64,000 bases of DNA from NCBI GenBank assembly GCA_022577435.1, contig JAKOON010000039.1:1460501-1524500 (forward strand). The letters are read 5' to 3'. The stretch's first letter is position 1; the number at the start of each line of letters is the position of its first letter. This stretch comes from Embiotoca jacksoni. Its lineage: Eukaryota; Chordata; Actinopteri; Embiotocidae. The notes beneath the pieces are model-generated. The model searched no databases, was not told where the DNA came from, and saw only the letters and a program-made list of their open reading frames with translations. A program made the position numbers and the translations under genes. Below, one piece after another: positions 1 through 13,270 of this stretch.

Positions 1-799
1 TCCTGGTATTGTCTTGGAAGTAAAAATCCTCATCCCGTAGCATTTGACAGATCAATAGTCTAGAGTGATATATTACCTTTTAATGTCTCTGTCGGCTCTT
101 TTGCTCTAATCCATTTAAAACAGACAAATATAGATAGTTTGTAAACATTTGGTCCTGAGACAAGACGTCCCACCTTAATGATTAACTGCATCTCAAGAGT
201 TTCCAAATAGACACCTTTTCTTTGGTAAAAGTAGTAAGTTGAAGCAGATTGCGGTTGACATCCATGTTTCAAGTTGCATGTGTCATCTATTTGCCCTCTG
301 GCTTTCCGAATTCACTCCCGTGTCATTCCAAATCGCAACTTGTGTCATTCTCAAACCCTTTTTGTCACTTCCCTTTGAATGAATGGGTGTGTTGCGGTGC
401 CTCAGCGTAATTGACCTTATAAAAGCCGGAAAAAAAACCCACCACAAAGACTGAACTAACTAAATTGAAGTCTATAGCAAAAGTGCCATCCATCAAAAAT
501 GTTTGTCTTGCAACAGTCAGTGACTTGTAATATACCTTGATGCTGGTTTGAAATGACACCTTTGGTGGACGTGAAACTTATTTTATAAAAATATCAATTG
601 ACAGAACTGGCAGTGTGGACTTTTCTGTTCCAGTGGCAAACTCTGACCTCCCCCCACCAACTGTGGTTCCACTCACTGCTTCATCAAAAACCTTAAATAG
701 ATTTTTCTAACCTTCACTTATCCCAGGAAGGTTCACTGAGCATGCATGCTGTTTTGTAGGGTTTTTTTGGAGAATGACTTCACTTTTATACACTTACAC
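1..799. other. AT-rich single-copy DNA, no gene seen
   Basis: Only short chance frames occur on either strand. I recognise no repeat, RNA gene or coding similarity. Confidence 0.5.
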
Positions 800-1003
800 A
801 CATTCGCACCTGGGAGCTGCCCGTCATGACCAGTCTTCCACTATTAGCCTCAGAGGAGTTCCTCTGGAGCTGGTGGGGATTAATTGTCTTGCTCAAGGAC
901 ATTTCAATAGGAATTATGGCGGGAGGGGAGCGAGTTTCTCATTAACTTCCCCGTCCAGAATTTCCTCGCCATTTGGGGAAAGTGAACCGGCCACCTCTGT
1001 CAT
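800..1003. repeat. Probable old dispersed fish repeat fragment
   Basis: The stretch contains phrases typical of fish interspersed repeats, including a CAGAGGAGTTCCTCTGGAGC block, TTGTCTTGCTCAAGGACA (a common fish SINE/LINE-tail motif) and a later AGTGAACCGGCCACCTCTGTC segment resembling the usual gaaccgccaccct-type end. The flanks lack these phrases. The family was identified from memory of fish repeats, not by a search, and the orientation is uncertain. The 90-codon frame starting at 774 runs through the repeat and is not a gene. Confidence 0.45.
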
Positions 1004-2057
1004 CTCTTTTTTTAGTCTGCATGAGTTATTTTGTCTGCATGAGTAACTAATGCCCCCAATCTTCTGTTGTATAATTATATTCAGGGCTGCAGTGCTTGAT
1101 TCTAGTCTCTAGGCTGCTTTTCAAACATTTTGGACTTGGTCTACTTTCGTCATGTCCCATTTCACAGCCAACTCCTTTGAAGACTTTGCTTGTGAAGACT
1201 TTGGTGTACTCTCCAGTGGAGAAACTTCTTCATGACCCCTTGATTTATTTTACCTACATCTCTATTTGAAAATGTTATGGGCTCTGTTGGTCATTATAGG
1301 CTCTAATCAACAATTATTTGACATCTGGTTGTGTTCCAGCGCTTTTCAAACAAGGTCTTGTTCAACAATGTCTTTGGAAACATCGCGAGGCCTCTTTGTC
1401 CCAAAATGAATGGCCTTTTCTCAAGTAGCCTTTTATAGCCAGAATCTTAGAGAAAGTGGTTAGTAAGCAACTTAAAACGACTGTCTTTCATGAGCACAAG
1501 GGGATGCGCCATGTTTTGGCACTGTTTGAACACTGGTATGCAGTTGCTATTACATTTTACGTAAGTATTTTTTATGCTACAAAAAGATGACAAGTTCTAC
1601 TGCAGCTGGCTTCACTAAATCCCTCGGATTGTGGTTTGCTGTTACTTGCTCCCAGCTAAAAACTAAAAGAGATTGGCTCCTTAGTTTATGACTTTGTGAA
1701 CACTTTTACTCTTCTTAAGTTTGTATTTTTATCTCTACTTGCTACTATAAGTACTCAGTGTTACATTAAAAATCCTTCTGTGTAACATTTTAAGCATGTT
1801 AAAAGGTTTGAAACATTTACACTCAGGCTGCAAGAATGCAATGATCACCCCACACTGCTCCCATTACAGAGATGTAACACATAGGTCACATTCAGTATGT
1901 AATAAAACCCTGAAGTTGTTAGAAAAGAAAGTGCAAAGCCACTATAACTATGATATATGTACAAAACAGAGTCATCTGACCCTGGGGAACCTTAAATTAA
2001 ATTATTCTTGACTGAAATATAAGGTTTTCATGCCCTTGCACTTGGCACTTTCATTAT
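1004..2057. other. AT-rich single-copy DNA, no gene seen
   Basis: Mixed-complexity AT-rich sequence ends at the A23 tract. No coding frame longer than about 70 codons and no recognised element is present. Confidence 0.45.
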
Positions 2058-2080
2058 AAAAAAAAAAAAAAAAAAAAAAA
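2058..2080 (+). repeat. Poly-A tract (A23)
   Basis: This is an uninterrupted run of 23 A. It could be the tail of an old retroposed sequence on the plus strand, but no retroelement body or flanking target duplication is evident, so it is recorded only as a homopolymer. Confidence 0.9.
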
Positions 2081-2572
2081 CTCAGGGAATGACTTCACAA
2101 GCTCCACCATGTAAGGGGATGTCATTGTCTCGTAGAGGAAAAAGCTCCTTTATTCAGTCATCCTTGGAGCCTCCATTATTAGACATGCATCTTAACATTG
2201 AACAGAAGGCTCTGTCTGGATTGAGTGGAATTCGGAATATGGCAAACCTTTTCGATTTATCCCCAAAAGAGCCATATGTTTAGCCAGTATGGCCAGTATG
2301 TTGGGCCAAGAATTTATCAGGTAGCCTGACTGGAAAGTTTTAGCTCACTTTGTAGGACAGGAGCCCAGGGTGCAAGTCCTTGTAAAGGCAAACTTTTAAA
2401 TTCATTTTCTCATTAATCATTTTCAACTTCCCAGTCCATGGCCTAAACAGTGTTCCTCTCTCTGTGCTGCACTGTTTTGATGCCAATGTCATGTTATTCT
2501 GCTTTATTAGGGGTATCCAGATTTATTTTAGCCTGCTTCCAGACCTTTAAAATGCTGCCCACAGTTCAGCAT

Positions 2573-2605
2573 CCCCCCCCCCCCCCCCCCACACACACAC
2601 ACATA
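2573..2605. repeat. Compound C18 / (CA)n microsatellite
   Basis: Eighteen consecutive C are followed by about seven CA units. C runs this long are uncommon in vertebrate DNA and are prone to sequencing-length error. Confidence 0.95.
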
Positions 2606-2759
2606 CATCAGCTGTGGTATTTATTGACTGACAAATTATTCAGGTTAGATAAATAAGCCAGTCAAAGATTTGTAACCTATAGTGAAAAAAAAACGGGAAA
2701 AAAATGGAAATAAAATGTTGAGAAGCGAGGATGAGATTGGTACAACTGTTTAGGTTGCC

Positions 2760-3120
2760 GTGTTAAATAAGTTTCATCAACACAAAAATGATTAATTGTT
2801 CCTTGCAGACAACACTAATATGTTCCCAGTAACCACAATTGTCTGGATAGATGTATAATAGCTTACAGGACTTTGTAAGTAATGTTGATAGCTAAAACAG
2901 TGTAATGCTTTATGGTACTGGTCCCGTAGTCTTGATTAATTACATAGCATGCTGCATGTAGCCATTCATTTCCTGGAAAGGCCTGTGTAATTTGGTACTT
3001 ATTATAATGTTCAGTTGTTGAAATGAATTAATTACTGGTGACTGGCTTGATTTTCTTGACCAGATTGAACTATAATTTGGCAGGACTGAAATTTGACTGC
3101 AGCGTTAAGTTCACCAGTTG
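2760..3120. promoter_or_regulatory. Possible conserved non-coding element
   Basis: This is a repeat-free AT-rich block with several homeodomain-type cores (TTGATTAATTACAT near 2933 and GAATTAATTACTGG near 3026), GCATGCTGCATG near 2949 and an ACAATTG SOX/bHLH-like site near 2836. It has the texture of vertebrate developmental enhancers. No conservation data are available, so the call is tentative. Confidence 0.25.
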
Positions 3121-5308
3121 TGTTACTGCCTTTGTCTGGCCTCGATCAGGTACTTAAAGCACACATTTCCACGCACTGATTGAGACAGTTCAGTGCAAGA
3201 CAGATCGGTAAAAAAAAAAAAAGTGTGGGCTCCCTCACTCCTGACCGATGTGGTCCCGCTGGACAATAATGATGACAAAAGTATCTGTGTGACAGAGTGC
3301 CCACGCAGACACAAACTGAAGAATCTTGAAGGTTCTTTAATCTTGAGCAGAGGTCAGTGGGAGCTGAGACAAGCACAATTTATTGTCCAAACACCGACTT
3401 GTAAATAATGGGCAGAAATGGTAAACAGCGGGATGTCATCTCAAGCTGAAAAAAAATTAGGATTCGAGGCTGCAAAAACAAAAAAAAGGATTGCAGAAAG
3501 TGTTTGCTTCATTAGTTCATAAAAAAATAAACAGATTTATCTAAGCACCCAGGCGTGATATCTTATCTTCAAATGAATAAATAAATTTTTTTTTTTTTAC
3601 ATTAATAATGACAAAGAACAGTGAATCTGTTGCTATTTGATGAATGATATGTTTGTATGACGCGGGATGACGTCTGAAATTCATCATATGCCGGATTGAA
3701 GAAAAACAACACTTGAATTCAATAATTCATGTGCATTGAGGGACACTGGAAATCTATTAGTGTCTCCATCATATCTCGACAGCCCATTTGTACAGAAGAT
3801 AGTGGCAACTTCCTCCAGTCCAAACCATTCTTCATGCATTGGCAAACACAATATATTTTATGATTTTATTGAATTTACTAGGCTGCAATAGGCATTATTA
3901 CAGAAAAAAAACATGGAAGAAATTGATATATACTGCCTATAAATTGCCAGTGTACATATCCCTGAATGTACATTTTGGTTTACTGATAGTTTTATAGTTC
4001 ATTTTACTGTGATTAACTTTAATAACCATTTTGGTGCTTTTAAATTGATGTCTCATTCAGTGTCACCCGCTACTTTTCTTTCTCTTTGTTTTTTTCTTCT
4101 GCCCCACTTAAAAAAATACTTCTCCTCCTCCTTCTTGTTCTTCCTTACTTTTATGTTTCGGCTTTAGTGCCTTGTTTCCTGCTTATATTTTCTTCTTCAC
4201 CTAGTTTTCCCTCTGCTTATCCTTCTCATTAATTCCCTTCACCCTTTCTTCCCCCTTTTTAAATTTGAGCATGAAACTTCATCCTTGACCTTTTTATCAG
4301 TATGTGTGACAAATTCTCCACATACACACTCAGTATTTTTATTTTATTATTATTTTAACCAGATCTAACAGTAAATGCCTTTAGGTAGAGATTATTTCAG
4401 CACACATTGGTATTATCTTATTACGTTTTTTTTCCACCAATAAACAGAGGGATGGCCTCAAAAAAAAAATGGCAGCTTTGTATGTTTGTTCAAACAGCTT
4501 GATAACATTGTGAGAGTGAAGGTGTGGATGTCAGTGCGTGAATTGATATGCATGGCAACTGACCACAGACCAGGGCTCACGTCTTATCTTCTACCAAAAA
4601 TCAGCCTTCTCTGAGCTGAACTATACGTCGACCAAAAAGGAGCAGAATTGCTATATGGCTGATTCTGGAGGGCACTGACAATGTATTTTGTCCTTGATGT
4701 ATGAGCACTGAATAAATAGCCCTAGATCTCCAGCGCTTTGCAGATAACACTCTTTGTTCGCAATCACTTTTGTCTCCTCATTACATTTCAAAAGACTTTT
4801 GATTATGTAGTGAGGAAGCATGCACATCCCGATTTCTTGGCAATTTCTCACTAATTATATAAGATGGGGGAGCATGCATACTGACAGATGGGTCATTCGA
4901 GTGATCCGGGAGATGGAGAGAATCATTTCCCCAATGACCCCGACACCAAAAAACACAGACAACAAAGTGCATCATCTGGACCGCATTAGCAGTCTGTCTC
5001 ATTATTTTGAGGGGGTGAAGAAAATACAGCCAAATTCTGAGTCTGTATTTGGAGCAAAATCTAAGGATGGAGGATTGTGGAGAGTAAACAGATTTTAATG
5101 ATGGTAACAACCAGATTAGACTCTCAAATGTAATGTTCCAGCATTCCTTAACTACAAAACTCGCCTTTTATATAACGAGTCGTTTGTATTAAGAATGGAA
5201 GAAAATTTCGAACGAGAGCAGAACATTGTCAGCCCTTAAAGATGGCTATCAGAGTTGTGGAACATCTCTTGACTAACTTTACAAGAGCAAACAGTTCAGC
5301 AAAGTTAT

Positions 5309-5309
<1 letters not shown>
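3121..5309. other. AT-rich non-coding stretch, no gene seen
   Basis: The stretch has short A and T runs, a pyrimidine-rich section at about 4070-4260 and no supported gene. Overlapping frames on both strands near 4.7-5.1 kb (66-109 codons) have no recognisable domain. Confidence 0.45.

Positions 5310-5347
<38 letters not shown>
5310..5347. repeat. (CA)19 microsatellite
   Basis: About 19 uninterrupted CA units are present. Minus-strand frames through it read as repeated Cys-Val and are artefacts. Confidence 0.97.
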
Positions 5348-5351
<4 letters not shown>

Positions 5352-8300
5352 AGGGCTCATTGTACCCCAAGTCATCTTTTCTGCATGACATGTATCCTGG
5401 GACAGAGCCAGCGGGTGGCTGACATCTGCAGAAGGATAGGGAGTGGCAGGGGCAGCACCTCTCAACAGGTGCAAGGCGATTAGCATGAAACCAGCCCCGC
5501 AAAGAGATGGAGAGAGGGCGAACAAAGGGAGGGCAGAGACGTCAAAGCATGGTTCAACTCATGTTTATGTATACGGAGGCGAAGAAACTTGTTTGACTGA
5601 CACTCAAAGACGCCTAAAAAGAGGAAAAGGTGACGGGAGAAGCACTTTGTTTCTGTGATCTTCCACACTTTATGCAAGAATTACTCAAAGACAAAAAAAA
5701 AAAAAACTTTTAGATCTTCTTTAATATGCCACCTCCTGTCTTGATAAGTAGAATACACTGACAAGCAGCTGTTAAACACATGCTGCAGAGCCACACATCT
5801 GACTACCGCATCCTTTTTCAGCAGATTAAGCCTTCATCATGCACCTCAACCATGACCTGTTTCCCGTTTCCAGCCCTGCTTGAATCTTTCCGAGTTCTAA
5901 CTCACACACGAAAGCAACAGCATGTACAACAGTGGGAGACAAACAGCGAGAATAAGTTATCATAGGTGCACAAGCTGGTGCACAAGCTGGAGCTAATCTC
6001 CGAAAGTGCTTCGATGCTGCATATGGATGTTATGCGTGCATACACTCACACATCCCCGGCACAGGCACGTGCGCCAATGGGGTCTGCGTGTGCTCGCCGG
6101 GGGTTAGCCGGCGATTCCTGAGGATCAGAAACCCAGCAGGTCTTTGATTCATCAGACCTGGAGAGCCGCTTCTTTATTCCTTAATGTTAGTCAAACGGGC
6201 ACCCGCTGTGACTAATCTGCGGGACGAGATGAGTAAGTCAGAGTAGATTTCAGCGGCAAACCAAAGGGCGGGTAAAAGCTATTCCAGGAGTGAAATGGTT
6301 CAAAGACAATTTTCAACTGTTGCTAAGTGGTGTGCTCCCAGAACCTGTGTCAACCAAGGTGGGTATTCAAAAATACGGTGATTATTTGCAGGTTAAGCAC
6401 AAGTACGGTGATTTAGTAACTACTTTCCACCGCTGGGTTTTTCAGAGTTTTCGAGAGAGTCTCTTTGTAGATGAAGTCATGCTGCTGGACCATGATTTAT
6501 GATCTGCACTGCTGCAAGTTGTGGTTGAGAATCAAACTGGAGTTCTCTAATGGTAAAAGGCCTCGCTCCAAATGAAAGGCGCTCGGGTATCCCACTGGAT
6601 CTTTTATGAATGAGGGTAAAGATCATGACATTGACTGGTAATTAGGTGCATTTGAATCTTGCATACGTTTGTATCCAGCAATGGTGAAGACGACAAAGCA
6701 AAATTGAAAAGTGTCAACTGGTGTATTAATGAAATATTATGTAAGGTGGGTGAAATGCAGTCTATTTTGACACAAGCGCTCTATGTGTTATCATTTCTTG
6801 TAAAAACATATTGAGCAACAGATACGAGTACAGGGAGTCATCACTGCAAACAACCCCTCGGGATCAAAGAGAGCTGAGCCCACAGGTAGATGCTGGGGAG
6901 TGGGAGGGAGCAAAAAAAAAAAAGAGTGTAGAAGCAGCAGGAGGTGACAGCAGACAGCAGTATGTATGAGCTATCCAATTAGGTAGGAGTTTATGTGAGG
7001 ACAAAAATATGCCACCAGAAATCGTAGTAAAGCTTCTTGGCTTTGCTTTATGTCTTCGCTGACAAGGAAGTCTTTGTTCCGAACCTCAAGCAAAGCTGCT
7101 GGGAAGAAATACTTTAAGGACACAGCAGACCCAGCAACACATACCGAAGCGACACAATAAAACCATTTCCACGGGTGATACAACAGTGCTCGTCTGGCCG
7201 CACTTTTTGATCGACCCTCGCCCTCACCAAAATGTCTGCAACTGAGGTGCTGATGATGAATAAGGGACAAAACTTGGAAGCTGACTGGACTTTTATCGCC
7301 AATGGCTCCCTAAACACAATGCACACGGAGCATTTCAACGAAGCACCTTTGTGGCAAAAGGTCAATCACTCCCTTTCTTTGGTTTACAGTCCATTCTAGA
7401 GAGGTCACCTTTTAGAAAGGTCAGAGCAGATGCAGATTCACAGGGCTTAAATAACGCTGGCAATGTTATCTCTGCATCCCTAACTGGAACTCTTGCACAG
7501 AAAAGAGAGGACACTGTAGAGCCCACTGTCTCTTTAATTCCTTTATTTGAAACAAAGATTCTGCACTGAAGAGTTGAAGCATAATTGTAGGTCTATATAG
7601 GAACTATAAAGTTCTTTGAAACGTCAGTGCAAAAGAAACAGACCTAAAATTAAAAGGTGCATCCAGATTACTTTGTCCTTCAGAGCTGATGAGACATGAC
7701 TTGCATGAAGTGCATAACGCAATCCATAGGGAGAGTACACCAGAAACTATACAACACCACTGTATACAACTAGCCCGGGCTTCTAAAAACTCCTGCTTGA
7801 TCTTGATCAAAGAGGTCACAGGAACTGCAGAGAACGGACTACAAAGGTCTTTGCCTGTGATTGAAGATTTTGTCAGGATAATCAGTAGCATAAGTTCACA
7901 AGTGTAGGCTGGATGGTCAGAGAGTGGCGAGAGGGAAGCGAGTCTTGTGCGCAGTAAGGCAAGTTGTCTGACAAATCTTCTTCACAATGCAAAGTGTTGT
8001 TTTTGGCAGAAACTGGGCACAGGTACAGTAACTCCAAGGTGGTAACACCTTCAAGCTGTGGTTGTGCTTTTTAGCTACAGGGACTGAGGGAACGAGAAAT
8101 AGAGACAAGGTCAGAACAATTCTTTAGTGTCAGCCTGAGAGTTGCAACATCCTTGTAGGCCTTCAGCCTCTGAACCAAAAAAAAAACAACAACAAAAAAA
8201 CAACTTCATCTGTTAACCTTAAATCAGCAAAGACCAACACTGCAGTGGCCTCAGAACAAGGTGAAGGTTCTCAAATGGGATGACTCAGATTATAGGTTGA

Positions 8301-9547
8301 GCAAATCTGCAAACAATGACTGGACACAATCCAAAATTCCAGATGTACCAAGCTCACAAAGAGATGTTCAAGAAACACTGGAAGCTGCAGTTGCTGCCAA
8401 AGAGGCTTATGAAGCACCACTGAATACCTCACAGTAAGATGTTGAGATTTGTTTTGAAGCGGAATCTTTCCAAACTTTCGTCTTATTGTGGCTGTAGAAA
8501 ACTGAAATTGCCTCCTTTGAAAGAAACATAGAAGTAAGTCACGGCGTGTAAAGTCATTCATTTTCAGGGTTGCATGTAAACACTGAACATAACGAGGTCA
8601 GTTTCTACACTCTGCATTGCATGGGATTCAACTCAGTGCAGCCGCTCAGACAAGATGTGTGCAAAGCCACTTAGACTTCAGCGTTCCAGTTGCACGAGCA
8701 GACATTCAGTCAGACAGTAACACACGTATACCCACAGATACACAAGGTTAACCTCATCCTCCAAAAATGTATAAGAGTGACTCATAAAAATAGTCAGAGA
8801 CGAGCAAAGTGCAGCAATCTTTGCTCCAGTGCCTCTGCAGTGAACAACTGCAGCTGTATTTATGTTTATGCGGCAGATAATGAAGTATTGATTTGGAGCT
8901 TTTGAAGTCCTTATTTTTCGAGGAAAAGTACAAGAAGGCCACAAAGTGATAATCTGTAACATTCCTGGTCTCTGTGATATTAAGGGCTTGTCTCGCTGCT
9001 GTATTCCACAGAGGTCTAAAGGCCAATGATTACCTAAGCAGTTTCTGAACATTTACTAGGGTTCTACCGACCCCAGCTGACCTCAATGTACAACTCGCCG
9101 CAGCCCTAATTCATCCCTTTAACCCTCCTCTCTCTGAAGTTTTAATACAGTTCAAATGAGGTAGACATGTCTGCAAAGTTTTCTCCCTTCAGTCGAGTCG
9201 GTGATGGACAGCACTTATTTGGTTCTGGCGTGCCGGCATGGAGGAGATGGGACGCCGCCATTTAAAAGTCAATATCACCGAGACAGATTGGCAACTTGAG
9301 AAAGAGAAGTGACACAGTGAGTATTCAGAAGGGACGTATTGGATGGTAATATGTGCCAAACTATGACAATGAGTGTAACAAAATTCAGAACACAGCTGAG
9401 TGTGGCTTTTATTTTTTTAAATGAGAATCCCACGATGGAAAATAAAATTAATTGGCTGCTCCATTTTATGACTGACACAGTCAACATGAACTTACTTACT
9501 TTGAAATTTACCCAAAGTTTGACTCATTCCACAATTAAAACTCGAGC
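5348..9547. other. Mostly single-copy DNA, no gene seen
   Basis: The sequence has mixed composition with a somewhat GC- and CpG-richer part at about 6040-6250. It includes a small direct repeat of GGTGCACAAGCT near 5965-5988. Open frames of 60-124 codons occur on both strands around 7.0-7.9 kb and 8.3-9.05 kb, but none shows a recognisable domain or a preferred strand. Confidence 0.4.
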
Positions 9548-9690
9548 AGTGGGGAAACAGGGTAGCATAGCAATTAGGAAGAAATGCTTCGGCCCTCTGT
9601 GATGACACAGCACCCACCTTTACGAGGTGTCTTTGAGCAAGATGAAAAATCTTTACAAGCTCCAGTGTGGTCGTTTCAGCCTGATAATTC
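9548..9690 (+). repeat. Possible degenerate SINE fragment
   Basis: A GGTAGCATAGCAATTAG head is followed by TTCGGCC and then AGGTGTCTTTGAGCAAGA, an order reminiscent of fish tRNA-type SINEs, where the last phrase is usually aggtgtccttgagcaaga. The canonical GGTTCGA box B is not intact. The assignment is by eye and weak. Confidence 0.3.
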
Positions 9691-12600
9691 AATTCAAGAG
9701 ACTATAATGTAGAGTCTTGGTTGATTATTTGAGCTTTGTTTTTTTTTTAACAATTTTGTAATGCTTTTGTTCTTTCACACAGACAAGTAATTCTCAACTC
9801 GGTGTGATATCACAACATCTAACTTTTTGGCCTGACTGGTTGTGTTGCCTGCTCTGCCATTCGGATGCATCATGTGGGAGCCATGAATATGTGGAAAAAG
9901 AATTGTGCAATCCGTCTCGTAGATGTTGAGCGGTTTCAAAAAATAACTTGACTTTAGACGGAAAAAAAAAAAAAAAGAAGAGGGATCACGGAAGTAAAGC
10001 TCCGATCAGATCCAAGGTGCACAACAAGACAAAACCATTTTAGAACATTGAAGCACAAAGTTTGCAGCCGTGTGAACAAGCCCGACTTAAGATCGGCTGA
10101 CGGTGTCTCCTGTCAGTGGGCAGTTTTAAAATGTAAGGCATGATAGTTTGTATTTTTCCAGTTTATTAGAGGAGACACCAACTAGTCTAAAAGACTACTG
10201 CAATAGCAAAAGATAGGATATTCTCTTGTCTCAAGCTCACAGCATAATTTGAATTTGCACAAGCCTATTCCGCTGAATGGACAGCTACTATTGCTTGGCC
10301 CCTTTCGTGTTTTTAATGTTTTTGCTCTTTTATCAACTCTAAAATTGCCACTGTTGTAACTCACTATCGCTGTCCTCATTCATGTTTTAAGACTGTGCAG
10401 ATTATATTCAATTAGGAAAAAGCTTGAAAAGGCAGCAGTTAACATGATAATACAGATTCGTTGCTATGGAGATGTTCCACCGTCTCGTGTAGTCGCTCTG
10501 GTGTAAACTGGCAAGTTTCAGAATGTTGCAAACTGATGAAATGCAAGTTTCAAATCATCTCGTCACGGATTCATCCCCCGGGGAGCTGGAAACTTTGTAC
10601 AGTCTGGACCAAAGTGGTGCATCAACCAAAGCGTTGCTACCCCACATGCTGAGAATGTGTTTGAAATCTTTTCAACTTCAGAATTTCTTTTTGTCAAATC
10701 CTCTGCTTTTCTGATCTTCGGTTCCAGTTAGCCTGGAGCATGGGATGGACGGGATGTTTGTTTCATCTGCAATCCTATTTCTACAGACAGTATGTGCCGC
10801 TAAAAATCTATCTTTTCTTTTTTTTTTTTTTAACAGGTCTTTGAAAATCTATTTGAGACATGATCCTGTTTTCTAAAAGTAGCAGTGGTCATCTCTGCTC
10901 AGGCTCTGTATTACACTGCTCACTGTGATGAACTTGCTTTGTTGCCTTATTGGCACCGCTGTTTTGGCTTAGTGCGGGAGAACTGGAGTGTTTAGCCTGA
11001 AAGCACGAGTCAGACTGAAAGAATAAATAGATTTTAAATTGTGCATGACAGAAAAGCACAGCAGGCAGAAAGAAAGAAACCAACCAAGATGGGCTTTTAG
11101 GGTTCTGGCTGCTGTAACTTGATATAAAAGAGAAAAAGAATGAGCTAAATGTCCATTGCATTGATGCAATAAAGATAGAAAATAACCACAGCTAGACTTT
11201 ATATGTTTTATGGTTTTCACATTATTCATATCAGTGAAATCTTTGAGATATCAAATTTCATAATGCAGAATAGAAAAGAAAACTATTTATAAGACTTGGT
11301 GCAGGTCACCGTGTTCTGACACGTCAGTCGTTGGCCTCGCCTTCACCTGGAAGTTGAAAACCATTCCTGCTGTCAGATGGCTGTGAGGTGAAGCAACAAT
11401 TCACTGGTTTAATTCAAAATGTACATTTGAAGGCTGCTCTGTGATGCATCAAGTCAAGTGTGCTTGTAGACTAAGGCCTATTTTTTTATCACCTCAGCTT
11501 AGCCTTCGAGAGCAGTTTTTACTGCTACTGAATGGACTCTGCCTCGGGGCTGGTGGAGTAGTGTCTCTCGATTAACAAGGTTTGTTCCGAAAGGATCTCA
11601 TGGTTCCCCAGCAGCCAGACTCAGAGCTCAGAGTGCAGGCCTGCTTGTGGTTCAACATTATAAACACAATGCATTGTGAGTAATCCCACAGGCGTGCCAA
11701 AAGAATTGAAGACTTATGGAAAGAGACAATTCACAAAGAATCATAAAGCACACTTCCATTTCAGAGCACGAGCTCAGCAGGAAAATGTACCGTAGTCGTC
11801 ATTGGAAACGTGACAAGCTGCACGATTTTTCAAACTTGCACTGTTGCTGTTATTCCGTGTTGAAAAAGATAAACGTTGTCGGGTAACAATAAGACCGATA
11901 CAAACTTAACTGAAGAAACTCTTACGGAAAGAATGAAAAGTTGAGTTATTGAACGTTATTTCTTTTCTTTTCTGCAGAAAGTAACATGAGAGGGTTGTGC
12001 AAGGAGAGAAAACATGTCTATCTAAGGTATGGCTCATTCGTTCCAAAGCTGCCCATTGTTTAGTTTGATTTATGTCTCCATCAGTGATCAAATAATGGGA
12101 GGATTTTTTTCTGGAAATAATGATCAGATTTTGCCCACCGCAAACGAGCATTTATTCTCACCCCCAAATGTTTGACAACAGGCAGGTTTCATTATTATGT
12201 GCGTGCCTGTTGTGAAACAAATTCCAAATCAAGCTGAAATTTTGCACAAGTTCAGCGGTTTATATAATAAGAAACACACACAAAGTATATTTTTTTTTGG
12301 CAAAAGTGGAATGATGGATCAATAGATGATAGTTCTCACTGTGAAGGGAGCCAGAGAATAAAATGCCCATATGCTGGTTAAAGACTTAAATCAACTCTCA
12401 AACTCTGGAACTTGCTGTAACGTGGCCTCCTGGTTGGCTGTAATAACCCTCTTACATCAACATAGCAAGTACAGTTTAAGCCATTTCCATTGTCCTAAAT
12501 TTCCATTTTCCTCTTTACTCTATTGCATGTTGCCTTCTTTGTGTGCTTGATGATGTCAAAGTTCACTAAATAATTCTACATGGATTTAACCTGGGGCATT

Positions 12601-13104
12601 CATTTTATTTTTTTCTTAATCAGGACTACTAAATCACACAAGCTCAACTTTCCAGTCCAGTAAATCTATGACACGACCCTTTCTCCAAGTCATAAACAGG
12701 ATAGCAGACATCATAAAATAACAAATAAAACTTGAACCGGACCAATTAAGTATGATAAAAGTGAAATATGAACACACGCAGTCTGCACAATAGCAGCTAC
12801 TCCAATTAGTTGGGGTACTTTCAAGCTATTGTCTGATCTGCAGAGTCTGCTTGGCAGCGTTCCCTCTGAGGACCATGAAAACGAATGGCAGCCAGCAAAT
12901 TGACCCCACCACCATCACTCTGTTAGTCAGGGGGCAGCTTTTTCTGAAACTTCTAAGAGATCCAATTTGCAAATGATCTTTGTCACATAAACAAATAGAG
13001 CCAGAGTTTAGAGGCATATCCATCCATCACAGAAGAATATCAGAAGTAGGAACTGACAAACAAGCATTATTCAGTTCTCCTCTAACCCCTGGGTTTATCA
13101 CTAT
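9691..13104. other. AT-rich single-copy DNA, no gene seen
   Basis: Single-copy sequence with short A/T homopolymers (A near 9962-9975, T near 10820). A perfect 10-bp inverted repeat lies at 12175-12213. No recognisable exon or RNA gene was seen. Confidence 0.45.
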
Positions 13105-13270
13105 TTAAACGGTATGCAGTACTGTGTAAAGGTTTTACGAAATCAAAGTGAAGCGAGAATGCTTTCAAAAATAAATGATGAATAGTTTTAAACTGTAAAA
13201 AAAAACTTAAACAAATCAATATTTAGTGTGAGCTGCCCTTGACTTTAAAGTAGCGCTGGTTCTATTAAGC
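13105..13270 (+). mobile_element. Remnant of a fish DNA-transposon end (probably Tc1/mariner type)
   Basis: The stretch opens with GCAGTACTGTGTAAAGG and continues through ATGCTTTCAAAAATAAATGA, a long A-rich section, then CAAATCAATATTTAGTGTGA and CCCTTGACTTTAAA. This order of phrases matches, from memory, the outer part of a widespread non-autonomous fish Tc1-like repeat that normally begins cagtactgtgcaaaagt. The far end and an inverted partner could not be located with confidence, so the element appears truncated or badly decayed. Confidence 0.45.

Noticed and set aside
5229..5525. Cys-Val-rich minus-strand protein
   Set aside because: Created by translation of the (CA)19 microsatellite.
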